From Patella vulgata (lineage: Eukaryota > Mollusca > Gastropoda > Patellidae): a stretch of 64,000 nt of DNA. Shown here piece by piece: positions 1 through 12,060 of the stretch. A program made the position numbers and the translations under genes. The stretch is from assembly GCF_932274485.2 (NCBI RefSeq), contig NC_065883.2, positions 40,146,539-40,210,538 on the forward strand, read 5' to 3'. Below the pieces are notes generated by a model. That model was not told the DNA's origin, did not search any database, and worked only from the letters and a program-made list of their open reading frames with translations. Within the stretch, counting starts at the first letter, position 1. Each line of letters opens with the position of its first letter.

Positions 1-375
1 CTTTGAAAAATCTTGTGGACGCTCTAGAGGTCAAAGTTAATATCCGATTGACTGCAGATTGATACACAGAGTTGAAGATCTTGAGACGAACAAGTATATT
101 GATTTTCAATGAATTTTTATGACTTGGAACAGCTAAATTCATGATACAGTATTAAAAGTTTTGTATACAAAACGTTAGCATGGGGCAGAACTTTATAAAA
201 ACCAAACAAATTCTAATGGTTTTCCGAGTAGTTGCTCTTAATCAGATTTTAGTGTATTATAAATGTTTCATTACCGAAAAAAGTAAAAATATGCGACAAC
301 TCTTGTTGACTGCCCGGACGATTTAGCTGCTGTGGGCATATGTTTCGTTGCCTGGCAACCTATCTTTTATATTAT
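1..375 (-). repeat. K3 tandem-core element, partial (core monomer plus left terminus)
   Basis: Read on the minus strand, this begins with the K3 left terminus (about 300-372), holding the words GTTGCCAGGCAACGAAACAT and GCCCACAGCAGCTAA. It then runs into one core monomer with the family words 'ccgatt...ttaac...tttgacctctagagcgtccacaag'. The same terminus recurs at 1036-1090, 15715-15788 and 58725-58780. No coding capacity is seen. The layout is that of a non-autonomous pearl/Helentron-like bivalve element; that assignment is inference. The element is cut by the window edge. Confidence 0.7.
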
Positions 376-1019
376 CAAAAATATTGTGTCAAATGCATTC
401 TCCGGTCATCTAGAAAGGAATGGACAGGTATGATGACAATATACAACCACATGAAAATTGAAAAGTGATATATCATTAAAACGAAACAAATATATGGATC
501 TTAATTTTGTCCTCACCTGTTTAGTTGCTTCATCTGTTAAGCTAACTATTTCACTATCAGAAGCTTCTGATATCCCAACAGTCATGGCAATACTTTTGTC
601 TGTTTTAGGTTGTGTCACCTTCAAATAAAACAAATAATCTTTGAAAACACATGCAAAATATTATGTCAATATTCATAAATGATTCACACTATACTATCCC
701 ATCTTGGCCTTGTTGTTTGAGAATCTCAGGAGAAAATCAAATACAGCTTTTAGACTGCAGGGATGCTATTTCGCTCGTATATTCTGGACATGTCCTATAC
801 AATTTTCCAAACCTGCCCAGGAACATGCCCAATCGGACATCAAGAGATTGCGAATAATGTTCAAAATTCCAAAATATATTGAATGTACTGTGTGTATAAC
901 TAGTACTCATCTCGATTATTGTTGATAATAGGCAGTATTAATTAGATAATCATGTCTCCATCTGATTTTCAGGAAATATGAAATCAACCGTAATTATGGT
1001 GCAACAGTGATATATTTGA
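376..1019. other. Non-repetitive stretch around the candidate exon
   Basis: Apart from the candidate exon at 517-618 I see no gene, RNA or repeat match to the rest of the window. The sequence is AT-rich and looks like intron. Confidence 0.4.
517..618 (-). CDS. Possible internal exon of an unidentified host gene
   Basis: On the minus strand a 102-nt open segment is framed by a good acceptor (T-rich tract ending ttgaag) and a consensus donor (CAG|gtgagg). It encodes 34 residues in phase 0, starting VTQPKTDKSIAMTVG and ending LTDEATKQ. The composition is acidic and serine/threonine-rich, unlike the surrounding repeats. I do not recognise the protein. No neighbouring exon is visible, so this could be an exon of a gene reaching beyond the left edge, or chance. 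MARS1 lies on the same strand but 25 kb away, and its end is already accounted for. Confidence 0.4.
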
Positions 1020-1024
1020 GGGTC

Positions 1025-1835
1025 TTTTAAGCTAAAAGATAGGTTGCAAGGCAACGAAACATACGCCCACAGCAGCTAAGTCATCCGGGCAGTGAATAAG
1101 TGTTGACGCATATTTTTTCTTTTGCCAGTAATGAGAACATTTACAACACATGAAAATCTGATGACGAGTAATATCCCATGAAGTAATTATCAGAAAACAT
1201 TAGAATATATTTTGATTGTTTGTCTCATGACCTTAAACAATTTACATTAACTTTAGCCTCTAGAGTAAATGAATGAATGGAGTTTTAGCCTCTAGAGTGT
1301 TCACAAGGTTTTTCAAAGTGATCAAGGGCATTGACTCTGGCAGAAGTTATCTGAAATCGTTGAAAATTAATAGGATACTTTGTCTCATGACCTTAAGTTT
1401 AAAGTCAATCTGATATTAACTTTAGCCTCAAGAGCTTCTATCTACAAGACTTTTCAAATATGTCAAGGACTAAAACTCTAGCAGTAATTATTGAAAATAG
1501 TTGAAAATCATGGCCATAAACCCTGTGTATAAATTTAAAGTCAATCGGATATTAACTTTAGCCTCTAGAGCATAAACAAGATATTTCTGGCAGCAACTAT
1601 CGGAAATCGCTGAAAAAAAATAGGCATCTGAAATCATGACCTTAAACACTGTGTATAAGTTTAAAGTCAATCTGATATTAACTTTAGCCTCAAGAGCTAC
1701 TACAAGACTTTTCAAACATGTCAAGGACTAAAACTCTGGCAGTAATTATTGAAAATAGTTGAAAATCAATAGGTTTCTTCGTCTCATGACCTAAAACACT
1801 GTGTATAAATTTAAAGGCATTATGATACATGAATG
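1025..1835 (+). repeat. K3 tandem-core element, plus orientation
   Basis: The left terminus (about 1036-1090: GGTTGCAAGGCAACGAAACA, then GCCCACAGCAGCTAAGTCAT) is followed by about four diverged core monomers of roughly 130-150 bp. Each contains 'aagtcaat(c)ggatattaactttagcctctagag', 'tttttcaaa', a 'tcaaggnc...aactctggcag' block and 'tcatgaccttaaacactgtgtata'. The right terminus is not recognisable, so the copy is truncated or decayed. No coding capacity. Confidence 0.75.
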
Positions 1836-2630
1836 GTAAAATGTTTATTTTGTCTTAAATATTGGATATCAGAAGGCCATCTTTTCTAGGTAAGATCACA
1901 ACATCAATGTTGATGTAAATTGACAAATAATGTGTGTTTTCAATGTCGAAGACTTTGGATGATATTGGGTTAGAGACTTAGCTACTTTAAACAGAGCTCC
2001 AAGTATGTTTACGGCCAACTAACCAGTGCATAGCAGAATATTGCAGAAAAACTAATTGCGTGACAAATGAGGCTATCAAAACGGTTACAATGTAAACAAT
2101 ACTGTTTGGACATGAACAATACTTTCACCATTTTTAATACCTTAAATCACTGTCCAAAGTTTTAGGGAAGACCCCAGATTAAACGAAGGGCTGTCATGTT
2201 GCTGTACTTAGGAGAGATTTGATTGAACGGGAAGAATAGAGACACTCCCTGCTATTGTAGTTTCTTTCGGATAGCTGGCTACTAAACCGCATTTTATTTG
2301 TGGACAAGCCATTAACTGTTATTTTTTTCAAAGATTCTGTAAAACACTCTATACATCAGCTATACTCAGAGAGTGTGTAGGAACAAATGACGCCATCTAA
2401 ACTCTGTATCTAGGAATATAATATGTTTTATTCAGTCTTCACTTTACAGACTACACTTGAAAAAACGTGGTCAGTAAACAAAATTTAAGCGCGAGACAAC
2501 TCTATTTACTTGTAAAGTGGAGTTGTCTCCCTTTACTCATCAGGACTGTATTTTTATGTTTTACTGATAAGACTATTTTCTTAACACATTCCCCCCTAAA
2601 ATTTGTCATTGACATTTACATAAAAAGGAA
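1836..2630. other. Unassigned AT-rich sequence
   Basis: No gene or RNA recognised. It contains a short inverted repeat near 2493-2530 (GAGACAACTC ... GAGTTGTCTC), of a kind common in bivalve non-coding DNA. Otherwise nothing stands out. Confidence 0.4.
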
Positions 2631-2631
2631 C

Positions 2632-5600
2632 CAGTAGCTGCCAGGCAGGATATTTCCACATTTTGCAAGGGATGGATAGAGAACAAGCTAAAAACAAACA
2701 GGATTTTTTGTACAATCAGGGGCAATAATCCAGAAAGTTATGGTCTGAAATGCGCAAATATCAAAAAGGACTGAGATCTTTGGGATATAAAGATATGATT
2801 TAAGTTTCATCAGAATCGGACAAAAATTGTGACCCTTAGAGGGTTGACAACCTTCGTATTGCATACTTTTACACAATTTGCGAACAAAGAACGGGCATTT
2901 TGTTGGGCAGTTTCATTTCGATTTTCCCGAAATTCGGATTCAACCTTCATTATGGTGAAATGGTGAAATATTTAAAATCGGAAAAAAATTGTGATCTGTA
3001 GAGAATCCCCAAGCTAGAAATGCCATTTTTCGAACAATCAGAGGCCATAATCCACTAAGTTAAGTTCGGGTATCCGCGATTATCAAAAGGATCCATGATT
3101 TTAGTGTGTAATGGTGATATATTTACACATTTTTTTTAAATCAGATAAAAATTGTGACCTCTACAAGGACCACAAGCTAAAAACGCGATTTTTCGTACAA
3201 TCAAGGGCCATAATTCACGAAGTTACTATCCGATATGCCGAATATCGAAAGGAACCAAGATCTTTGGGTTATTAACTTACATTTCAAGTTTCATATAAGT
3301 CAAAAGAAAAATGTGACCTCGAGAGGATCCACAACATTGATATACCATATTTTGACACTATTTGAGTACGAGGGGCGGCCATTTTGTCTGTCAGCTTTGG
3401 TCCGATATTTACGAAATTCGAACTCAACTATCCTTAGGGTGTAATGGTGATATACTAAAACGATTTTTTAAATCGGATAGAAATTATGACCTCTATAGGG
3501 TCCACAAGCTAAAAACGTGATTTTTCGTACAATCAGGGGCCATAATTCAGGAAGTTACGGTCCGACATGCGTGACCATCGAAAGGAACCGAGATCTTTGG
3601 TTATAAACTTACATTTCAAGTTTCAACAAAATCGGATAACCAGCGGCTGCCAGGCAGGATACGCCCACATTTTCGAGAGATGGATAGAGAACAAGCTAAC
3701 AAGAAAGTGATTTTTCCTACAATCAAGGGCCATAATTCAGGAAATTACAATTTGATATGCGTGAATATCGAAAGGAACTGAGATCTTTGGGTTATAAACT
3801 TACATTTCAAGTTTCAACAAAATCGGATAAAAATTGTGACCTCTATAGTGTCCACAACCTTGATATACCATACTTTTACGCTATTTGAGAACGAACGGCG
3901 GCCATTTTGTCTGTCAATTATGGGCCGATTTTCACAAAATTCGAACTCAGCCATCCTTAGGGTATAACGGTGATATAATAATACGTTTTTTTAAATCGGA
4001 TAAAAATTATGACCTCTATAGGGTCTACAAGCTAAAAACGCGATTTTTGGTACAATCAGGGGCCATAATTCAGGAAGTTACGGTCAGATATGTGCGAATA
4101 TCAAAAGGAACCGAGATCTTTGGATTATCAACTTAGATTTCAAGTTTCAACAAAATCGGATAAAAATTGTGACCTCTATAGTGTCCACAACATTGATATA
4201 CCATATTTTTACGCTATTTGAGAACGAACGGCGGCCATTTTGTCTGTCAGTTTTGGGCCAATTTTCAGAAAATTCGAACTCAGCCATCCTTAGGGTGTAA
4301 CGGTGATATAATTGAACGTTTTTTTAAATCGGATAAAAATTATGACCTCTATAGGGTCCACAAGCTAAAAACGCGATTTTTGGTACAATCAGGGGCCATA
4401 ATTCAGGAAGTTACGGTCCGATATGCGCGAATATCGAAAAGAACCGAGATCTTTGGATTATCAACTTAGATTTCAAGTTTCAACAAAATCGGATAAAAAT
4501 TGTGACCTCTATAGTGTCCACAACCTTGATATACCATATTTTTACGCTATTTGAGAACGAACGGCGGTCATTTTGTCTGTCAGTTTTGGGCCGATTTTCA
4601 CGAAATTCGAACTCAGCCAACCTTTGGGTGTAACGGTGATATAATTGAACGTTTTTTTAAATTATGACCTCTATAAGGTCCACAAACTAAAAACACGATT
4701 TTTGGTACAATCAGGGGCCATAATTCAGGAAGTTACGGTCCGATATGCGCGAATATCGAAAGGAACCGAGATCTTTGGATTATCAACTTAGATTTCAAGT
4801 TTCAACAAAATCGGATAAAAATTATTGTGACCTCTATAGTGTCCACAACATTGATATACCATATTTTTACGCTATTTGAGAACGAACGGCGGCCATTTTG
4901 TCTGTCAATTTCGGGCTGATTTTCACGAAATTCAAACTCAGCCAACCTTTGGGTGTAACGGGGATATAATTGGGGATATAATTGAACGTTTTTTTAAATC
5001 GGATAAAAATTATGACCTCTATAGGGTCCACAAGCTAAAAACATGATTTTTGGTACAATCAGGGGCCATAATTCAGGAAGTTACGGTCCGATATGCGCGA
5101 ATATCTAAAGGAACCGAATTCTTTGGATTATGAACTTAGATTTCAAGTTTCAACAAAATCGGATAAAAATTGTGACCTCTATAGTGTCCACAACCTTGAT
5201 ATACCATATTTTTACGCTATTTGAGAACGAACGGCAGTCATTTTGTCTGTCAGTTTTGGGCCGATTTTCACGAAATTCGAACTTAGCCGTCCTTAGGGTG
5301 TAACGGTGATATAATAATACATTTTTTTTAAAAATCAGATAAAAATTATGAGTCTATAGGGTCCACAAGATGAAAACGAGATTTTTCGTACAAACAGGGG
5401 CTATAATTCAGGAAGTTACGGTCCGAAATGCACGAATATCGAAAGCAATCGAGATCTTTGGGTTATAAACTTACATTTCAAGTTTCATCAAAATAGGATT
5501 AAAATTGTGACCTCTATAGGGTCCACAACCTTGATATACCATATTTTTACACTATTTGAGAACGAACGGCAGCCATTTTGTCTGTCAGTTTTGGGCCAAT

Positions 5601-6072
5601 TTTCACGAAATTCGAACTCAGCCGTCCCTTAGGATGTAACGGTGATATAATATGTTTTTTTAAATCGGATAAAAAATAGGGTCCACAAGCTAAAAACACT
5701 ATTTTTCGTACAATTAGGGGCCAAAATTCAGGAAGTTACAATCCGATATGTGCAAATATCAAAAGGAACCAAGATCTTTGCGTTATAAACATGCATTTCA
5801 AGTTTCATCAAAATCGGATCAAAATTGTGACCTCTAGAGTGTCCACAAGCTAAAAACGCAATTTTTCGTATAATCAGGGGCCATAATCCATGAAGTTATG
5901 GTCCAATACATGCCAATATCGAAAGGAACTGAGATCTTAGGGAGATAAAGCTATATTTCAAGTTTCGTTGAAATCGGATAAAAATTGTGACCTGTAGAGT
6001 GTCCACAAACAAATTGTGGACGGACAAACAGGGGCGACGACAATATACGTCCACATAAAAATGTGGGCGTAT
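2632..6072 (+). repeat. K1 tandem-core array (333-bp period) with right-terminal hairpin
   Basis: About eight copies of a 333-bp unit make up most of this stretch. The unit is a dimer of two ~166-bp half-units, each opening with a version of 'ggataaaaattgtgacctct' followed by 'atag(g/t)gtccacaa'. Two left termini are present, at about 2632-2695 and 3641-3705 (CCAGCGGCTGCCAGGCAGGA, then TACGCCCACATTTTCGAGAG). This suggests one element inserted in, or fused to, another. A single right terminus lies at about 6000-6072: TTGTGGACGGACAAACAGGG, GCGACGACAATATAC, then a hairpin with arms ATACGTCCACAT / ATGTGGGCGTAT. Because 333 is divisible by three, spurious frames of about 83 codons recur every unit. 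Confidence 0.9.
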
Positions 6073-6387
6073 AAAAATAGTACCACCAGCAAGAATCAAG
6101 AATATAATAGAAGGGAATTTAAAGCTATAATCAGAATCTAAGTCTACACACTATACTCTACACTCGTAAAACTTGACATTAGGAGTTATAGAATTACTGT
6201 TTGAAAATAAAGAATTTACATTTCAATACTCAATTATCTGTAACCAACTAGTCTAAAGGAAACAACTTTTGAAATGGCCGATTCATCGCGATTGGCCTAC
6301 CGAGTTTATCATGTACACAAATTTCCGCAGCACGAATATTGCCATCGTGACCTCCAAACGTTTTCTCTACACAGGCTATACTCCAGT

Positions 6388-8897
6388 TTAATCTTCCTGG
6401 ACAACGACTACGTCACCAACATGAACAGTAGGACCTTTCTTGGTTCTGGATCGATGGTGATCTTTTAAATCTGTTAAATAGTCTTTCCGCCATCTATTCC
6501 AGAAATGGGTTAACACTGTATTCAGATAAGAATTTCGTTTTCTACAATCTTTATTCGTTTTAACACTAAAATCGTTCGCATTACTTGAATCATTGGTTTG
6601 GGATAACAAACGACGGCCTAAAATCAAATGCGAGGGCCTAAGCGTCTCACCACCATCTTCGCACACATAAGTAAGTGGTCTAGAGTTCAAAACACCTTCA
6701 ATCTCTATGATTAAAGTCAACAGTTCTTCATCAGATAATCTAGCTGTACCAATAATAATTGTCTTCTTTAAACAACGTTTTGTAGATCTCGCCATTCTCT
6801 CAAAGAAACCTCCCCACCAGGGCGAGCGCTCAATATTATAATACCAGCATATCCTCTTCGACGCAAGAAAACTGTGTAACTCTGAACTCTTAAAAGTTTC
6901 CCTCTTCGACCAATAAATCTCTTTAAACACCTGATAAAAGACTCTGACGAAGCATCAGGAACCAAATCTAAATGTATGGCTTTTGTACTAGCACATGTAA
7001 ATAAAGCGATAAACACTTTGTTCATTTGACCACTAGAAGAATACCGTATTTTTCGGTGTATTAGGCGCATGCGTAGATAAGGCGCAGGGCGAGTTTGGCA
7101 GAGGTGTTTCAGGAAAAAATAAAAATGCATGGTTTAGGCACACCCTTCTCCAGCGCCTTGTGAAACAGGTGCCATACCATAGTTACCATACGTGATTCAA
7201 ATACACCTGCGATCTCCAGTAACTGGCCCAAACTTTACTGTTTACAGTTATAATAATTACCGATATTTAGCTGTATCAAGCTTTATATATATTTCTTTAT
7301 GAAATTAAACTCTATATACATTTTTTGAATTGCATAAGACTTTATATTAATTACAACTCTCAATTGAATTGTTTCATAACTTAAGTGGTAATTCTGGCGC
7401 TTGTACGGTAGTCAAATTGTCGTTAGAGTCCCGCCCACAACACAAATGGCTGTCTATTACATCCTGTTAAATTCACGAGCAATTGGCTGTGATAGAAATA
7501 ATTTATCATGATCAGTTACTCACGGCTTAAATCCTGACTACCGGTAAAAAGAGAAACAATAATTCTAGTTTATTTTATACTATCCAAACAACTGACAATC
7601 AAATGATTGTGTCATTTGTCCCGCCCACTACACGCAGCATGACAATACCTAGATTGAGGCCATTTATATCTATCAGTATCATAAGACAATAGCATTTTTA
7701 ATACCAATCACAAATACTGTACACGGGATAGCCTAAAATGTTGACATCTTTTTTATACACGAAATAACAGAAATACAGGCGATAAGAGAACAACTTCAAT
7801 ATATGTCAGTTTAACTCTAATCCCACCCTTACTACCAATGACTTCTATTGAGCCAATGAAAATGCTTGTATGAATGCATATCCCGCCCTATTCGTTAACT
7901 TGACTGACAGCACCACTGACCTTGAACGGGGATGTGCGAGGACTGCCGATAATGGCCAAGAGTATACGGAATAGCAGAAATATATGATGTAGAATTAGCA
8001 AGAAATATTAACGATGCGTATGCTATTTTTTAAAACATCGTTAACATTGAACGGCTATCAGCCGATGGTGTTTGCATTGCCGGTTATGACAAACACTATA
8101 CTGTACACGGGATAGCCTAAAATGTTGACATCTTTTTTAATTTTTATGCACGAAATAACAGAAATACGGGCGATAATTATTGACGAATTTTAAACTATCT
8201 AAAATATTACTGACAAATATAAATGGACACGAAAGGAAACAGTATTGTGTTTAATTTGTGTGGTAATTTATCATAAACTTTTGAGGTAGCATCACCCGGT
8301 CGACATGTGTTGATTCTAGGGCAGTTATTTGTTGAACTCCCGACTTCGGTGTCTACACGGGAAGAGCATGGATTCGCTTAACGTTATGTATTAGGCGCAC
8401 CCCTTCTAGAAAATAAAATATTTGGTAAAAAAAGTGCGCCTAATACACCGAAAAATACGGTATATATCTTTCACATATAACGGCCCTGCAAAATCAACTC
8501 CAACCTTTGAGAATCCAAAATCATCACTAACACGAAACTCTGGTAATTGCGGCTATATTGGTACACCATACGATTTTCCTTCTAATCTTCTACAGATAAG
8601 ACACTTTACAAGTTGTCTACCTCGAACAACCCAGAATCTGGTTCTTAACTCAGACAAAGTATCCTGTACTCCATTATGGTAAACTCTTTCATGGCATTCA
8701 CGAATCACTAATCTAGTAAAATAATATTCTCCATCTAACAGAATAGAAAACTTTGTATCGTAAGGTAAAGGAGAATTCTCTAATCTACCATGACATCTAT
8801 ATAAACCATTTTCATCTTCCTTCAAATTTAATGATTCTGTCTGTTTTTGAAATTTATCTTTAGTCCTCAGTTCAATCTGCATCTCTTTAATCCACAA
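6388..8897 (-). pseudogene. Pao fossil: integrase region, interrupted by a DNA transposon
   Basis: The zinc-binding N-terminal part (CHGRLENSPLPYD, H-H-C-C-type spacing) lies at 8553-8897. The catalytic core (VFIALFTCASTKAIHL and, downstream, SPWWGGFFERM) lies at 6388-7043. The 7044-8460 DNA element sits between them with TA on both sides. Broken. Confidence 0.85.
7044..8460. mobile_element. Non-autonomous TA-flanked DNA transposon with perfect 26-bp TIRs
   Basis: The element begins CCGTATTTTTCGGTGTATTA and continues GGCGCA. The same 26 bases occur in reverse complement at its right end (8435-8460). TA dinucleotides flank both ends (7042-7043 and 8461-8462), as expected for Tc1/mariner-pogo-like TA target duplication; the superfamily call is inference. 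No transposase frame is visible in 1417 bp. Inside is a direct duplication of about 70 bp, starting 'acgggatagcctaaaatgtt' near 7720 and again near 8106. The TIR identity suggests a younger insertion than the Pao element it splits. Confidence 0.85.
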
Positions 8898-10018
8898 GTA
8901 TTCAGCATCTGTAATCTCATCAACAATAAGATCTCCATGTCTATATACTCTGTACCTTTCACTCTGGATTTTAAATTCTGGATAAAACGAAAAACATGAG
9001 CTGTAACGCGAAGTAATACTGAGAGACTGCTAAATTTATTCACATCGGTACTTGTACTTATTTTGGTATAGGAAACTTGAACATTCGTAACTAGGACAGA
9101 AGTCTTTTCTTCCTCGCTCACAACAGGTAATTCTACATCATGAGGTAGCCATTGATCATTGGGATCTGAGAGAAAAGCTGGACCGTGCCACCACAACTCA
9201 TTGTTTATAAGATCTACAGCCTTACAATCGCGAGATAAAATATCACTAGGATTGTTTGATGAAGGTATATAACTCCAATCATCAGTAGATGATAAACGTC
9301 GTATTTCTGTCACTTAAAGCTTCACGAATACTATTAGCTAATCTCATGGAGACTAAACAGGCAAGCAGTTCGAGACGCGGTATTGTAATTTTCATTGGAG
9401 GTACTACTCAGGATTTTGACGCGATCAGGTTACAATGAATCTCACCTGATGAATGATATACGCACAGCAACCGTAAGCTCGTTCGGATGAATTGTCAAAT
9501 ACATGTAATTCTATAATAGCATCACTAAATAAATCAGAACAAATACAGCGCTTTATAATAACAGAATAAACATCACTCAAACTACGTACTAGCTCTAACC
9601 AATAATTAGTAAATAAATCATCCAATGGGTCATCCCATTCTAAATGTTGTTTACACAATGTCTGGAAACATAATTTAAATAATAATACAATAGGAGCAAT
9701 GAGACCTACAGGATCGTAAAATTTTGCAGTAACACTAAGTACAGCATGTTTCGTAACTCTGTCATCTTTGACACAAAATTCTACACTACTTAAGATTTTC
9801 TCAAATTTAAATTGAACAGTGTCTGCATAACATTTCCACTTTTGACCTAAAACACTAGGACTGTCATAGTTAGCATTTTGAAGAAACAGACTATAACTAC
9901 GGTCTTCTTCGGTTATAAAAGGGTCATTCTTGAATGCAAGACCCGTTACACTAAGCAAGTTGGACACCATACAATACAAAGCCATTTGTATTGCCACAGG
10001 CTGTGGCCTGGGTGCCAA
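8867..10018 (-). pseudogene. Pao fossil: RT connection and RNase H-like region
   Basis: Recognisable Pao features are KFYDPVGLIAPI (post-palm conserved block), the ELHVFDNSSERAYG RNase H entry (D in the usual FDAS position) and the later PSSNNPSDILSR block that precedes the integrase. Broken fossil. Confidence 0.85.
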
Positions 10019-11747
10019 GCGTGAGTCGTTACTACAGGACGTTGGCGAACACCCTCTGTCACTTCAAAGGAAGAAACTGACCTAAGTCGATTGGGTGAAA
10101 GGAGTTCAGCCTTTAACGAAATCTCGAGGTTCAAAAGAGTCAGGGACACCACCAAGAAGTCATACGGCCAGGCAGTCAGCGAAATGGTTAGAGGCTACAG
10201 TCTCGATAAGCTCCTGAGGGTAGACAAAGGGAATAACCCACTGGCGGCCAAGCATCTCTCCTTAGCTCATATCGAGGAAAATTGGTCAAAATGGACTCAC
10301 ATATACACGGACGGATCGCACAACCCCGAGAACGGTACGACGGGCTTCAGGATTTATATCCCGGGGGAAGAGTTACAGGTAGCAAATAGACTGCCAAACA
10401 TGTGCTCTGTGTACATATCGGAAATGTATGCGATCAAAGAAGCCGTAGTGTGGATATCCAGCCAAAGAAATTGAAACTATGCTGTCCTCAGCGACTCGCT
10501 AAGTAGTCTGGAATCCATAAGAAATCAGAGATCGGACGCCCGTCCCGAACTGCTGACACAGATCTACCTAGCGTACGAAAAGTCTCTGGCAAAGGGCAAC
10601 CATTTACCTTAAGGGGAACGAAGAGGCGGACAGGCTTGCCCTAAAGGGGGCACAATTGGAGGAACCTAGTGTCGAGCTCACTTATAGCATGAATGAATTT
10701 AAAAGCATGGTCGAGTAACGCGTCAGCTCTGAATGGGAAAACTCCCTTGTGGAACTCGACACCTGTAGATTCAGATCCGATGAGTACTTAAATGCTAAGT
10801 TATCAGTAAATCATCCCAGCAGAAAAATCTGCAGGTTAATAACAAAGCTGAAGGTGAAAGAAACGCTCAGATATCGCACATTTAAGCCTATAAGGTGCAT
10901 TTGTGGCTCGGACGTGTCTCCTACTCATATTCTAGTAGACTGTGCTCGCCTCACAGCCGAAAGGAAACACCTCACGGATAAACTGAGTTCCCTTAACACA
11001 GCTGTCAGTGTTCCGAACTTACTGTATCCAAAAGTAAGTAAACACGAAATCTATGAGTTAATCTACGAATTCGTGTGTGAGATCGGTATCCTAGATATGA
11101 TGATGTGACCCCGCACGGACGAAAAGAGTGATCTACTCGGTGAAGATTTGGGGGCCCACCCCAAGACACAACGGGATCCATCAGTGATCATCCCGAGGGC
11201 TACTGCTAGTCGGACGTCCCTACGTGAAGGGACGTCGGGTACCTGTGGAGGGCCGTTTTCTGTTTCGGTTCCAAGGCCTACGGCATTTCAATGCCTGGCC
11301 CAGAAACATCGCTGCATCCCTGAACCTAGGTCGGACAGGCGGCAGGGTCCTAGGGCCCGGCTGACAGTCCTACCTACCCATACCGACCCAAAAGGTCAGA
11401 GCATCTATGCACCCTATATCTAGGTCGGACAGGCGGCGGGCCCAAGGGCCCAACTGACCGTCAGACTAAAATACCTACCAAAATAAAGATCGTAGCATTA
11501 ATGGCCAAGCGGGCCAGACTGCGCCCGCTCGCCATCCTTCCTTTTCTACCCCAAAACTTTCTCCTCTCCTTTCGATGAGATTTTTAACTTGGGCATTCCC
11601 TGCTAAGACACTATGTCTCAAATTAAACTGGACCAAGCCTAATCCCTATGGCTTCCTCCAGTAAGTTTCTTAGGAAACATCTTTGTCTACGATATCACCT
11701 TAGGTGGAAGTGGACGTAAAACTCTAGAAATGAACAAACGAACGAAC
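10019..11747 (+). mobile_element. LINE 3' part with RNase H domain and C-terminal zinc knuckle
   Basis: This is the end of a non-LTR retrotransposon ORF2, 5'-truncated inside the Pao element. The first open segment (10091-10474) carries an RNase H start, HIYTDGSHNPENGTTG, and the second acidic site in SEMYAIKEAV. After a frame change near 10470, a segment with AVLSDSLSSLESI supplies the third acidic position. The last segment (10749-11108) carries RTFKPIRCICGSDVSPTHIL, a CxCG..H..C knuckle, and ends at 11106-11108. The 3' UTR (about 11109-11747) has a duplicated 'ctaggtcggacaggcggc' block (near 11325 and 11420). It ends with a tail, 'gatatcaccttaggtggaag' then 'tggacgtaaaactc...aacgaacgaac', that recurs elsewhere in the window. 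RNase H plus knuckle suggests the I/R1-like side of LINEs. Inactive: truncated with in-frame stops. Confidence 0.8.
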
Positions 11748-12060
11748 ACTATTACTATACTCTGTTTCAGGAAATACATCACTTTCACATAACAATTTCA
11801 AAAGAGCGAGTGAATTACTGACCCATTTGCGTAAATTAAAACCCCCACTCTGCAAACCTAACTTTACTTGTTTGCACATTTCGAAAGCTGACTGAAGATC
11901 AGAGGAACTGGATGCAAAATCATCTACATAAAATGACCTCAAAGTTCTATGTACAAAGTCTAAATCATAAGAAAAATGAAGGTTAAGGTGGTGTCTAATA
12001 GTTGCATTCAAAATAAAAGGGCTGGAAGTGACACCAAACACAAAACGATTCAATATCCCG
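11724..12060 (-). pseudogene. Pao fossil: RT palm segment
   Basis: It contains FGVTSSPFILNATI followed by the catalytic YVDD motif (on the minus strand, around 11920), diagnostic of BEL/Pao reverse transcriptase. It is bounded by the piggyBac insertion on the high side and by the LINE insertion near 11747 on the low side. Broken. Confidence 0.85.

Noticed and set aside
3885-4469. Two consecutive 83-codon frames, and similar ones at 27346-28250 and 34644-34889
   Set aside because: They arise from the 333-bp K1 unit, whose length is divisible by three. The sequence drifts without codon-position bias and shows no domain.
2632-6072. CRISPR-like regular repeats
   Set aside because: The repeat occupies the whole unit with no unique spacers, and the genome is eukaryotic.
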